From: Bifidobacterium choladohabitans
GTDB lineage: Bacteria > Actinomycetota > Actinomycetes > Actinomycetales > Bifidobacteriaceae
Direction: 5' to 3'
DNA length: 64,000 bases
Assembly: GCF_016102005.1 (NCBI RefSeq)
Contig: NZ_JACFPL010000002.1
Location: 434,001-498,000 of the forward strand
The translations under genes were made by a program, and so were the position numbers. The notes below the pieces were generated by a model. That model ran no database searches, was not told the DNA's origin, and was given only the letters and a program-made list of their open reading frames with translations. Positions 36,099 through 44,746 of the stretch are shown piece by piece. The stretch's first letter is position 1. Each line of letters starts with the position of its first letter.

Positions 36099-37156
36099 CG
36101 GGCCTCCTTGATCGCCTGATTGAGATCGTCCTTCATGGCCTGCGCGGCTCGGCGGGCATCGCGGGTGACCATGCCCAGGGCCGCCTGAACGCTGAGCTGC
36201 GGGCTGTAGTCCGGATCCTTCCGCCAGGCCGCGATGATTCCCCGGGAGGAATTGACCACAGCACCGCCGCCGGACCGGTCGAACATGGGCGCCACGTCGG
36301 CTGCGGAACCGCCCTGGGCTCCATAGCCGGGGACCAGGAAGAAGGTATGGGGCATGGCCTGACGCAGAAGGGCCCCGTCCTCGGGGTGGGTGGCACCGAC
36401 TACGGCTCCAAGCCTGGAGTATCCTGATTCGCCGATGGAGGGCTGCCCCCAGGTTTCGACCAGGCCACCCAAGCGCTGATAGATGGTGCCGCCGCCTGAA
36501 TCTGGGTCCAGGCCAAGTTCCTGGATCTGGCTGCCCGAGGGGTTGGAGGTGCGCACCAGGGCGAAAAGGTCACCCTGGATATGCTCGGCCGCCTGCAGGA
36601 AGGGTTCCACACCGTCGGAGCCCAGGTAGACGTTGATGGTCAGGGCATCCTCATACCAGGGGAACCTCCCGCCTGCCCGGGCCGGCCCATCCACTGGCTG
36701 CCCCGGGGCGAAGGACAGGGGAAGCCCGTCCAGGTGGGCGGCGTAGGCCTCGGCCGTGGAACCGATGTCCCCGCGCTTGACATCCCCGATGACGTAGAGT
36801 CCCCGGTCGGCTGAGGCCCGGCAGGTACCGGTGTAGGCCCTGATGCCCCAGGGTCCCAGAGCCTCGTACATGGCGATCTGGGGTTTGACTGCAGGCACCA
36901 GATCGGCCACGCCTTCCAGGATGGCCAGGTTGAAGCGCAGATAGGCGCGGGCCAGGTGGTCCGCCCAGACGGCCTGGGCCTGCTCGCCCTCGGTTTGCTG
37001 CGGGTCCTTGGGGTCCAGGCCCATCCGGGCCATGCTTCCGGCGGCGCGCTGCCTGGCCTGCTCGATCAGCTGGCCGGGCAACAGTTCCGGTCGCGGATCC
37101 AGGCCGACCACGGTCGGATTCTGTTTGTCCTGAATGAGCGCGGTCAGTCGGTCCAT
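36095..37156 (-). CDS. pyrF: Orotidine-5'-phosphate decarboxylase (type 2)
   Basis: PyrF decarboxylates OMP to UMP. The 353-residue protein is of the longer type 2 class: VVGLDPRPELLP at the N-terminus, AVKPQIAMYEALG, the catalytic GDVKRGDIGSTA near residue 125, and FLVPGYGAQGG with the phosphate-binding segment. An acidic/Gln-rich insert lies around residues 45-65. It overlaps the end of pyrC by 13 bases and pyrK by four. Confidence 0.94.
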   Translation of the reverse strand: MDRLTALIQDKQNPTVVGLDPRPELLPGQLIEQARQRAAGSMARMGLDPKDPQQTEGEQAQAVWADHLARAYLRFNLAILEGVADLVPAVKPQIAMYEALGPWGIRAYTGTCRASADRGLYVIGDVKRGDIGSTAEAYAAHLDGLPLSFAPGQPVDGPARAGGRFPWYEDALTINVYLGSDGVEPFLQAAEHIQGDLFALVRTSNPSGSQIQELGLDPDSGGGTIYQRLGGLVETWGQPSIGESGYSRLGAVVGATHPEDGALLRQAMPHTFFLVPGYGAQGGSAADVAPMFDRSGGGAVVNSSRGIIAAWRKDPDYSPQLSVQAALGMVTRDARRAAQAMKDDLNQAIKEAR

Positions 37157-38568
37157 GCACGGATCCTTTCCCTGGTGATGACACGGCTTGCGGGCAGGCG
37201 GGAGAAGACCAGACGCCCATCCCTGATGGTGGCCATGACCCTTCCGGTCAGTTCCGTCCCGGCAAAGGGGGTGTTCCTCGCCTTGGAGTGGAAGCGGCTG
37301 GGATCAACCTTCCACCTGGCCTCAGGGTCCATGATGACCAGGTCGACGGGTGGCTGGCCGGCATCACTGTGCTGATCGGACTCCAGCCGAGGATGATCCG
37401 TGTTGTTTGCCTTGTGCGAGGGCAGGTTTTCAGGCAGGAGCCGATGCATGCCCATGAGCTCGGCTGGAGCCAGGGACATGAGCTCAATCAGACGGTCATG
37501 ACTGATGAGCCCGCTTTTGACCAGGACCTGGTTGCAGACCGCGTAGGCAGTCTCCAGGCCGATGATGCCGTTGGGGGCATCCTTGAGCCCCAGGGCCTTC
37601 TCAGCGGCGGTGTGCGGGGCGTGGTCGGTGGCGATCATGTCCACAGTGCCGTCGGCCACGGCTTCCAGGGCCGCCTGCTGGTCGGCGCGGGAGCGCAGCG
37701 GAGGGTTCATCTTGGCCATGCTGCCGCTGCGCAACAGGTCCTCGTCGCATAGGGCCAGATAGTGGGGCGCGGTCTCGCAGGTGACCGACAGTCCGCGGGC
37801 CTTGGCGCGGCGGACGGCATCGAATCCCCCGGCGGTGCTGACATGCTGCAGATGCACCCTGGTGCCGGTGCGTTCCGCCAACTCGATGTCGCGATGGATG
37901 ATGGCGGTCTCGGTCGAGGCGGGAATCCCCTCCAACCCCAGTTGACGGCTGACAGTGCCAAGATTGACCTGACCGTGCTCGTGGTGTTCGCAGTGGTCCA
38001 GGATGGGCAGATCGAATTCCCGGGCGTTGGCGGCCACGTCCTCCAGGGTTTGGTCGGTCACGGCCGAGCCGTCATCGCTGATGGCCACTACAGGGTGTAC
38101 CCATCCGTGACCAGGCAGGTGCCCCGACCAGTCGTCTGGGTTTGAGGCCTGACGGCCGGCCCGGTCCAGAGTGGCCGCCACGCAGAGGGCGTAGTCCACC
38201 GGCAGATGTAGTCCGTGGTCCCGCTCATAGGATTCCAGATAGTCGATGACCGTGCGCCCATTGGCCATCCGAGCTCGGCCGTCCATGGCGGGCTGGGTGT
38301 TGGGCATGAGCAGTATCAGCCCGTAGCCTCCGGCCGCTGCGGCAGCTGTGCCGGTCACCATGTCTTCCTTGTCGGTCTGTCCAGGGTCGCGCAGGTGGAC
38401 ATGGGGGTCGACCAGGGCCGGAGCCAGCACCAGCCCCGAGGCGTCTATCTGATCGACCTCTGCCGACATGGCGCCGGTCTCGTCAATCAGCGCGCTGTCG
38501 GCGGCCTGGGGAAGCACCAGATCGACCGGCCTGCCGCTGCGCCAATCGGTCAACCCCAGCAGCCGCAT
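37144..38568 (-). CDS. pyrC: Dihydroorotase
   Basis: This zinc amidohydrolase closes carbamoyl aspartate to dihydroorotate. The 474-residue protein is the class I type: DPHVHLRDPGQ with zinc His residues near 55, MPNTQPAMD, a DHCEHHEHG segment, HLQHVSTAGG, and ATDHAPH with the catalytic Asp. An insert near residues 375-400, hydrophilic and rich in Asn, Asp, His and Ser, is not seen in typical members. ATG 38568 follows the pyrI stop by one base. Confidence 0.94.
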   Translation of the reverse strand: MRLLGLTDWRSGRPVDLVLPQAADSALIDETGAMSAEVDQIDASGLVLAPALVDPHVHLRDPGQTDKEDMVTGTAAAAAGGYGLILLMPNTQPAMDGRARMANGRTVIDYLESYERDHGLHLPVDYALCVAATLDRAGRQASNPDDWSGHLPGHGWVHPVVAISDDGSAVTDQTLEDVAANAREFDLPILDHCEHHEHGQVNLGTVSRQLGLEGIPASTETAIIHRDIELAERTGTRVHLQHVSTAGGFDAVRRAKARGLSVTCETAPHYLALCDEDLLRSGSMAKMNPPLRSRADQQAALEAVADGTVDMIATDHAPHTAAEKALGLKDAPNGIIGLETAYAVCNQVLVKSGLISHDRLIELMSLAPAELMGMHRLLPENLPSHKANNTDHPRLESDQHSDAGQPPVDLVIMDPEARWKVDPSRFHSKARNTPFAGTELTGRVMATIRDGRLVFSRLPASRVITRERIRAWTD

Positions 38569-38569
38569 G

Positions 38570-38983
38570 TCAGTCTTCTGCCTTCTCGTCGCAGTAGTCG
38601 CAGCGGTAGACCCCGGCAGCGTCCAGGTGGAAGCGCTGGTCCACGCCGGTCTCCACCGTGGTGACGCAACGGGGGTTGACGCAGGTGATGACGTTGACCA
38701 GATGGTTGGGGCGGTCCGGCTGATGCTTGCTGACGATCCTGCCCTGCCGGACCACGTCGACGGTGGCCTCGGGGGCGATGAACCCCAAGGCTGTCAGGTC
38801 CAGATCCCCGGTCTGCTCGATCTTGATGATGTCCTTGGATCCGTACTTGCGGCTGTCCGTATTCATGATCAGGGCCAGCCGGGTCTTCGCCGGGTCCACG
38901 CGCAGGTAGTGCAGGACCTTCAGGGCCGTGCCCGCACGAACGTGGTCAATGATGATGCCGTCGACAATGCTGGTGACCTTCAT
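38570..38983 (-). CDS. pyrI: Aspartate carbamoyltransferase regulatory chain
   Basis: PyrI assembles with PyrB and mediates allosteric feedback by CTP and ATP. The 137-residue protein has the nucleotide-binding VDGIIIDHVRAGTALKVLH start and the zinc-binding cysteines CVNPRC and CDYC in the C-terminal domain. ATG 38983 overlaps the pyrB stop. Its presence means enzyme-level feedback control of this operon's first step. Confidence 0.96.
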   Translation of the reverse strand: MKVTSIVDGIIIDHVRAGTALKVLHYLRVDPAKTRLALIMNTDSRKYGSKDIIKIEQTGDLDLTALGFIAPEATVDVVRQGRIVSKHQPDRPNHLVNVITCVNPRCVTTVETGVDQRFHLDAAGVYRCDYCDEKAED

Positions 38984-39987
38984 GCCGCCACCTCCTTCTG
39001 CTTGCGGTAACCGGGCAGCTCGTCGCCCAGCAGGGCGCTCTCCAGGGCCATTCTGACCAGCATGCCGTTGCGGACCTGCTGGAAGTAGGCCGCACGCGGA
39101 TCATTGTCCACCTCCACGGCGATCTCGTTGACCCTGGGCAGCGGGTGGAGGATGGCCATGTCGGGTCGCGCAGCCCGAAGCTTGTCGGCATCCAGAATGT
39201 AGGTGTCGCGCAGGCGCAGGTAGTCGTCCTCGTTGAAGAAGCGCTCCTGCTGGACACGGGTCATGTAGAGCACGTCCAGGTCGCCGATGACCCCGTTCAA
39301 GTCCCCGGTCTCCCGGTAGGTGCAGTCGGCCGAGGAACGAATCCTCTCCAGGACGTATTCGGGGGTGCGCAGCTCGTCGGGGCTGATCAGGACGAAATCC
39401 ACGTGTCCCAGGCGGCAGAGGGTGGCGATCAGGGAGTGGACGGTGCGACCGAAGGTCAGATCCCCGCACAGGCCGATGGTCAGGTGGTTCAGCCGACCCT
39501 TGCGGGCGCGGATGGTGGCCAGGTCGGTCAGGGTCTGGGTCGGGTGCATGTGTCCGCCGTCGCCGGCGTTGATGACCGGGACCGTGGCTGCCTGGGAGGC
39601 CACCAGGGCGGCACCCTCCTTGGGGTGGCGGATGGCCACGATGTCGGCATAGTTGGAGACGGTCTTCAGGGTGTCGCTGATTGACTCCCCCTTGGAGACG
39701 CTGGCCAGCTGGGCGCCGGCGAACCCGATGACCTGGCCGCCCAGACGGAGCATGGCGGTCTCGAAGCTGAGCCGGGTGCGGGTGCTGGGTTCATAGAAGA
39801 GCGTGGCCAGGACCCGGCCGTCGCAGGTGTGGGCCACCTGACGGCGATGGGTGTCGATGTAGGCCGCCCGATCCAGAAGGTCCAGGATCTGGGTCATGGG
39901 AATGTCGTCGAGGGTTACCACACTTCGCCCACGAAGAGGAACGACGTCGGAAGAGGTTTTGGATGCGTGATCAACTTGTTGGGACAA
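38980..39987 (-). CDS. pyrB: Aspartate carbamoyltransferase catalytic chain
   Basis: PyrB makes carbamoyl aspartate, the first committed pyrimidine step. The 335-residue protein has FYEPSTRTRLSFE near residue 66, SVSKGESISDT, GDGGHMHPTQ, and the C-terminal HPLPRVNEI. The start appears to be TTG 39987, with AAGGTGAG just upstream. It heads pyrBICFKDE. A perfect 14-base palindrome lies 15 bases before the start. Confidence 0.95.
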   Translation of the reverse strand: MSQQVDHASKTSSDVVPLRGRSVVTLDDIPMTQILDLLDRAAYIDTHRRQVAHTCDGRVLATLFYEPSTRTRLSFETAMLRLGGQVIGFAGAQLASVSKGESISDTLKTVSNYADIVAIRHPKEGAALVASQAATVPVINAGDGGHMHPTQTLTDLATIRARKGRLNHLTIGLCGDLTFGRTVHSLIATLCRLGHVDFVLISPDELRTPEYVLERIRSSADCTYRETGDLNGVIGDLDVLYMTRVQQERFFNEDDYLRLRDTYILDADKLRAARPDMAILHPLPRVNEIAVEVDNDPRAAYFQQVRNGMLVRMALESALLGDELPGYRKQKEVAA

Positions 39988-40002
39988 CGGCTCACCTTCC
40001 TC

Positions 40003-40016
40003 AAGGTGGCCACCTT
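40003..40016. promoter_or_regulatory. Palindrome upstream of pyrB
   Basis: AAGGTGGCCACCTT is a perfect 14-base palindrome in the 70-base gap between glnE and pyrB. It could be an operator, or a sequestering structure near the ribosome site. No known regulator site matches. Confidence 0.4.
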
Positions 40017-40057
40017 ATGTGACCTGAACAAGCATACGACGCCGGATGGACCCGGGG

Positions 40058-43000
40058 TCAGCCTCCGTAGAAGAGCCGTTCCATGACCTGCCTGCAGCGG
40101 CGCATGGCCGCCAGCAGCTCGTTGACGAAGTGCTGGCCCCGGTGGGCCGGGTAGCCCAGACAGACCGCGATGCCTCCCAGAACCTGACCGTCGTCCGGCA
40201 GGATGTCCGCCTGTAAGACCCTTCCGGACCAGAGGAAGTTGGCGTTGCGGGCTGCGGTGCAGAGCACCCAGCTGCGGCGCAGGGCCCCGGCATCCTTGGT
40301 CTCTATGAGTCCCGCAGCCTCCAGGGCGTCCAGGGCAGTCAGCGTGCCGGTGACCTGCAGCTCAGGCAGATCGTGGGCGTAGCGCAGCTGGAGGAGCTGA
40401 ACCGTCCACTCCACGTCAGACAGCCCTCCCCGACCCAGCTTCAGATGCCGGTCCCGACGCACCCCGCGCGGCAGCCGCTCCGCCTCCATCCTGGCCTTGA
40501 GACGGCGGATCTGCCCCAGCTCCTCCTCATTGGGCTGCTGCGCGGGGTAGCGAAGCGGATTGGCTATGCCCTCCAGGAAGTCATCGGCCAAACCGGCATT
40601 CCCGGCTGCAAATCTGGCCCGGATCAGTGCCTGATGTTCCCAGGTATCTGACCAGTCGCGGTAGTAGCGCTGGTAGGAGTCCAGGGAACGCACCAGAGGC
40701 CCCTGGCGTCCTTCGGGGCGCAGGTCGAAGTCCAGGTCGATGCCGGGCTCCAGACTGGCCCGTCCAGTCAGGACGGCCCGCAGGTCGGCGGTCACTCCAC
40801 GTGCGAATTCGGCCGCCTGGTCCTGATCAGCGCCCGATGCGGGACGGTAGACCAGCATGATGTCGGCATCTGAGTTGAAGTTGACCTCCCTGCCCCCGTA
40901 ACGCCCCATGGCGATGAGGGCCATTTCTGCCGGCGCACTAGTTTGTTCCAGACGGTGATCCACGGCCCAGTCCAGGGCGGCATCGATGGCGGCATCGTAG
41001 ACATCCGACATCCCGGACAGGCAGGCCTGCTGATCGTCCACCCCGCTCATCCAGCCCAGCCCGATCCGCTCGATCTCCTGTCGGCGCATGGCCCGCACAG
41101 CGGTGGCGAACTCCTCCAGTGAGTCCGCGTGCCGGGTTCGATAGGCAGCAGCGCGCTTGTCCAGGGTGGCCCGATCACGGGGGATCATGTCCTGGTCATG
41201 GCCCAGCCAGGTCACCGACTGAACGGACCTGGCCAGAGCGCCGGACAGATAGCGGGAGTTGGACAGGACGTGGCAGAGGCGGCGGGCGGCCGAGGTGGAG
41301 TCCCGCAGGAAGCCCAGGTAGGTGCTCTTGCCGCCGAAGTGCTCCTCAAGGGTTCGCCAGCCCAGAAGACCCATGTCCGGATCCTGCCCCTCCCCCAGCC
41401 ATTGGAGGACGGCTGGCATAAGAATACGGTTGATCCTCCCCGACCGGGTGACCCCTGTGGTCAGTGCCGTGACGTGGCGGATGGCTGCATCGGGGTCGGC
41501 AAAGCCGATGGATGCGAACCTGGCGCGGGCCGCCTGGGGGCGCAGGCTGACCTCATCCTCGTCCACCTGGGCGTTGATGGGCAGCATGGGACGGAAGTAG
41601 ATGGCCTGGTGAAGGTTGCGAACCTCGATTCTGGTGGCCTGGTATCGGGCCAGCATCTGGTCGGCATGCAGTCCGAAGGCCCGGGCCAGCCGCCGCAGAT
41701 CGCGGTTGTTCTCCAGCTCCTCCAGACTGGGCGGCCGTTTGCCGGGGGTGCCTGAACGGTTGATTTTCGGGAAGAGGTGGGTGCGGCGCAGCTGCCACAT
41801 CTGCAGACGATGTTCCATGACCCGTTCGAACCGATAGTCATGGTCCAGCTGGTCGCCGTGCTTGCGTGAAATGTAACCGCCACGGGACAGGGCCTGCAGG
41901 GCATCCAGGGTGGCCGGACAACGCAGATCGTCGTCGCTGGAGCCGTGGACCAGCTGGAGCATCTGGACGGTGAATTCAACATCCCGCAGTCCGCCCTGGC
42001 CAAGCTTGATCTCCCGCTCCTTGCGATTCTCGGGTATCAACCTCTCCACCCGCTGGCGCATCCGCTGGCAGTCGTAGACGAAGTTGGGTCGCTGGCAGGC
42101 ACCCCAGACCAGGGGCTCGATCATGGCAGAGTAGTCCTGTCCCAGGGCCTTGTCGCCCGCAACCGGACGGGCCTTGAGCAGGGCCTGGAACTCCCAATTC
42201 TCGGCCCATTGGGCATAGTAGTCAGTGTAGGAGGCCAGACGACGGACCAGGGGACCGTCACGTCCCTCGGGCCTAAGGGCGGTATCAACCTTCCAGAGCG
42301 GCGGCTCGGTCGAACCGGGGATGACTGACTGGCAGACCCGCTGCAGGAGGACGGCCATGGCAGTGCCCACGGCGATGGGATCGGACTGACTGGTGTCCGT
42401 CCCCGAGGCCGGCTCCACCAAGTACATGAGATCCACATCGGACACGTAGTTGAGCTCCTGGGCACCCAGCTTGCCCATGCCGATGACCGCCAGACGACAT
42501 GAATCCGCATCGGGAACCTGACGGCAGGCAATGCTCAGAGCCCCTTGAAGCGCAGCGTCGGCCATGTCGGACAGGGCCCGGCTGATTGCTGGCTCCAGCT
42601 CCAGAGGATTCTTGGCTGCCAGATCCCGGGCCATGACTGCAGCCAGCTGCAGCCGGTATTCGAACCGCAGCGCATCGGCGTAGGCCGCCAGCGAGGGCAG
42701 GGATTCTGAATTCTTCTCCACCCCATCCAAGGCGTCCAGGATACGCTTCTGTCTCGTTTCCGCCGGACAGGCAGCCAAGTGATCCGGATCCAGGGCAGCC
42801 GCCTCTACCAACTCCGGCCGCGAGCGCATCAGTCGGCCCATGGCCTCCGAGGCCCCCAGCACCCTGATCAGCGACTGGGCGGCCTCTTGGTTTTCCCGTG
42901 GGGACCCGGAAAGAAAGTCCGGCCTGACTCCCTGTGGATACTGTTCGAGAATTCGTGTCAGCCCCGCAAGGGCTTCGTCCGGATCGCAGGCCTGTCCCAG

Positions 43001-43138
43001 GGCTTGGACCAGGGTTTGCGCCAGAGTCTGGTCGTCCACCAGACGGGCAAGCCGATCCAGCCGAACCCGGGCCTTGTCCAGGTCGTGCAGCCCAAGGTGG
43101 ATCAGGGTCGAAGTGGTCGGTCGCACCGGATCTTCCAT
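40058..43138 (-). CDS. glnE: Bifunctional glutamine synthetase adenylyltransferase/deadenylase
   Basis: GlnE reversibly adenylylates glutamine synthetase to tune nitrogen assimilation. The 1026-residue protein has two nucleotidyltransferase domains: the N-terminal one (GMGKLGAQELNYVSDVDLMY, about residue 215) and the C-terminal one (MGRYGGREVNFNSDADIM, about residue 740). Each has the Asp pair for metal binding and is followed by LRPEGR and GDKALGQDY- or helical HD-type regions. Length is normal for actinobacteria. ATG 43138 has AGGGGA upstream. It lies upstream of the pyr operon on the same strand. Confidence 0.95.
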   Translation of the reverse strand: MEDPVRPTTSTLIHLGLHDLDKARVRLDRLARLVDDQTLAQTLVQALGQACDPDEALAGLTRILEQYPQGVRPDFLSGSPRENQEAAQSLIRVLGASEAMGRLMRSRPELVEAAALDPDHLAACPAETRQKRILDALDGVEKNSESLPSLAAYADALRFEYRLQLAAVMARDLAAKNPLELEPAISRALSDMADAALQGALSIACRQVPDADSCRLAVIGMGKLGAQELNYVSDVDLMYLVEPASGTDTSQSDPIAVGTAMAVLLQRVCQSVIPGSTEPPLWKVDTALRPEGRDGPLVRRLASYTDYYAQWAENWEFQALLKARPVAGDKALGQDYSAMIEPLVWGACQRPNFVYDCQRMRQRVERLIPENRKEREIKLGQGGLRDVEFTVQMLQLVHGSSDDDLRCPATLDALQALSRGGYISRKHGDQLDHDYRFERVMEHRLQMWQLRRTHLFPKINRSGTPGKRPPSLEELENNRDLRRLARAFGLHADQMLARYQATRIEVRNLHQAIYFRPMLPINAQVDEDEVSLRPQAARARFASIGFADPDAAIRHVTALTTGVTRSGRINRILMPAVLQWLGEGQDPDMGLLGWRTLEEHFGGKSTYLGFLRDSTSAARRLCHVLSNSRYLSGALARSVQSVTWLGHDQDMIPRDRATLDKRAAAYRTRHADSLEEFATAVRAMRRQEIERIGLGWMSGVDDQQACLSGMSDVYDAAIDAALDWAVDHRLEQTSAPAEMALIAMGRYGGREVNFNSDADIMLVYRPASGADQDQAAEFARGVTADLRAVLTGRASLEPGIDLDFDLRPEGRQGPLVRSLDSYQRYYRDWSDTWEHQALIRARFAAGNAGLADDFLEGIANPLRYPAQQPNEEELGQIRRLKARMEAERLPRGVRRDRHLKLGRGGLSDVEWTVQLLQLRYAHDLPELQVTGTLTALDALEAAGLIETKDAGALRRSWVLCTAARNANFLWSGRVLQADILPDDGQVLGGIAVCLGYPAHRGQHFVNELLAAMRRCRQVMERLFYGG

Positions 43139-43221
43139 GACTTATCCCCTGCCTTTCCTCAGGCCCGCAACGGCTCTGATGTCTGCGGAACCGGTACAGG
43201 CATTATAGGGGTGACGGGTCG

Positions 43222-43422
43222 TCAGCCCTTGCGGCCCTCCCGAAAGGCGCAGACGGCACAGTATACGGTGACCACAGCTAAGCAGACGGAGAAAATCATT
43301 GTAGGCCATGTCAGCAGGCTGCCGTCCCGCACAGCCTCAGCCAGAGATTGGACCAGCCAGATGGCGCAGGCCGCAGCAGTCAGGCCATACATCCGAGAAC
43401 GAGCCTTGCCGGTGATACGCAC
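43222..43422 (-). CDS. Small hypothetical membrane protein (two helices)
   Basis: A 66-residue product starting at GTG 43422, with AAGGAG eight bases upstream. It has a basic N-terminus (MRITGKARSRMYG) and two hydrophobic segments (about residues 12-28 and 38-58), ending in a basic FREGRKG tail. I do not recognise a family. It lies between glnE and the sugar ABC operon on the same strand, separated from the latter by a long hairpin. Confidence 0.7.
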   Translation of the reverse strand: MRITGKARSRMYGLTAAACAIWLVQSLAEAVRDGSLLTWPTMIFSVCLAVVTVYCAVCAFREGRKG

Positions 43423-43460
43423 GATTGTGCTCCTTTTTATCTATGTTCCGAAGATAGTTG

Positions 43461-43504
43461 ATTGGCATGAGGGGCGACGGAAAGCGCCCGTCCCTCATGC
43501 CAAT
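43461..43504 (-). terminator. Hairpin after the sugar ABC operon
   Basis: ATTGGCATGAGGG (43461-43473) pairs perfectly with CCCTCATGCCAAT (43492-43504), a 13-base-pair stem starting seven bases after the permease stop. No clear U-run follows on the minus strand, so termination may be partial. Confidence 0.6.
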
Positions 43505-43510
43505 AATTGG

Positions 43511-44746
43511 TTAGCTCTTGCGGCGCTTGGACATGACGTCAATGGCCACGGCCAGGAGGAGCACCAGCCCCTTGATGGTCTTGACGATGGCCGTGTCCAC
43601 GCCCATGATGGACAGCCCCTGGTTGATCACGCCCATGACGAAGGCTCCGACGACAGCCCCGGGAATGGTCCCGATGCCGCCGGTGACAGCCGTGCCACCG
43701 ATGAAGCAGGATGCGATGGCGTCCATTTCAAACTCCATGCCAGCCTGGGCAGTGGCCGAGGCCAGTCGTGAAAGCATGCAGATGGCCGCCACAGCGGACA
43801 GGAAGCCCATGTGGACGAATAGCGTGAAGTCCACCCGTTTGGCGTTGATGCCCGAGAGCACGGCAGCCTTGCGGTTGCCGCCCACTGCGTAGACATGCCG
43901 GCCGAAGACGGTCCTGGTGAGGATGAAGTTGTAGATCAGGACCAATACGGCCACGATGACCAGCATTATGGGCGTTCCGCCCTGGTTCTCATTACCGGAG
44001 GAGGCCAGCAGGTAGGTCACGAAGAGGATGACGACTGCGGCCACGATGATCTTGCCGGTCATCAAGGCCTTGGGCTCGGGAACCAGACCTACAGCCAGGG
44101 TCTTACGACGACGGGCAATCTGCGACCAGGCGTATGCCAGGATGCAGATCAGGCCCAGCACCACGGTCAGGCCGTCGAAGGGCCCCCACCATCCCAGGAT
44201 GTTGGGCAGGTAGTCGCGGGCGATCCCTCTGAACTGCGCGGAGGTAATGGGCACGGACTCACCGACGATGACTGTGGCCAGACCACGGAAGATCAGCATG
44301 CCGGCCAGGGTGGTGATGAATCCTGGAATGCCGATGACGGCGACCCAGAATCCCTGCCAGATGCCGATCAGCAGACCCACTATCAGGGACAGGCCGATGG
44401 CCACGATCCAGTTGACCCCCATATGCTCCATAAGGATGGCGCACACGCCTCCGATGAAGGCCACCAGAGAGCCCACCGACAGATCAATGTGGGTGGCGAT
44501 GATGACCATGACCATGCCGATGGCCAGGATGATCACGTAGGCGTTCTGCTGGATCAGCGAGACGAAGCTGTTGGGCTTGAGCAGCACCCCCTTGGTCAGT
44601 ATTTCGAAGACGACCACGATGACCACCAGGGCGCCGACGATGCCATACTGCCGGGCATTGCTGGCCAGGGAGGCCAGAATGCCAGGTCCTGCCTGTTCTT
44701 GTTCCACCGCCTGGGCGGTGCTCTTGTTGCTGTTGGGCGAGCTCAT
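43511..44746 (-). CDS. Monosaccharide ABC transporter permease (GguB-like)
   Basis: This permease subunit (411 residues) belongs to the CUT2 branch, which imports monosaccharides. About ten hydrophobic segments are seen, with the family signature IDLSVGSLVAFIGG near residue 88 and the C-terminal GMEFEMDAIASCFIGGTAVTGG-type block that contacts the ATPase (shown here only in part). It is a single permease, as in GguB, rather than a pair. ATG 44746 overlaps the ATPase stop. The ChvE-like binding protein in the operon points to galactose, arabinose, glucose or xylose-type sugars. Confidence 0.92.
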   Translation of the reverse strand: MSSPNSNKSTAQAVEQEQAGPGILASLASNARQYGIVGALVVIVVVFEILTKGVLLKPNSFVSLIQQNAYVIILAIGMVMVIIATHIDLSVGSLVAFIGGVCAILMEHMGVNWIVAIGLSLIVGLLIGIWQGFWVAVIGIPGFITTLAGMLIFRGLATVIVGESVPITSAQFRGIARDYLPNILGWWGPFDGLTVVLGLICILAYAWSQIARRRKTLAVGLVPEPKALMTGKIIVAAVVILFVTYLLASSGNENQGGTPIMLVIVAVLVLIYNFILTRTVFGRHVYAVGGNRKAAVLSGINAKRVDFTLFVHMGFLSAVAAICMLSRLASATAQAGMEFEMDAIASCFIGGTAVTGGIGTIPGAVVGAFVMGVINQGLSIMGVDTAIVKTIKGLVLLLAVAIDVMSKRRKS

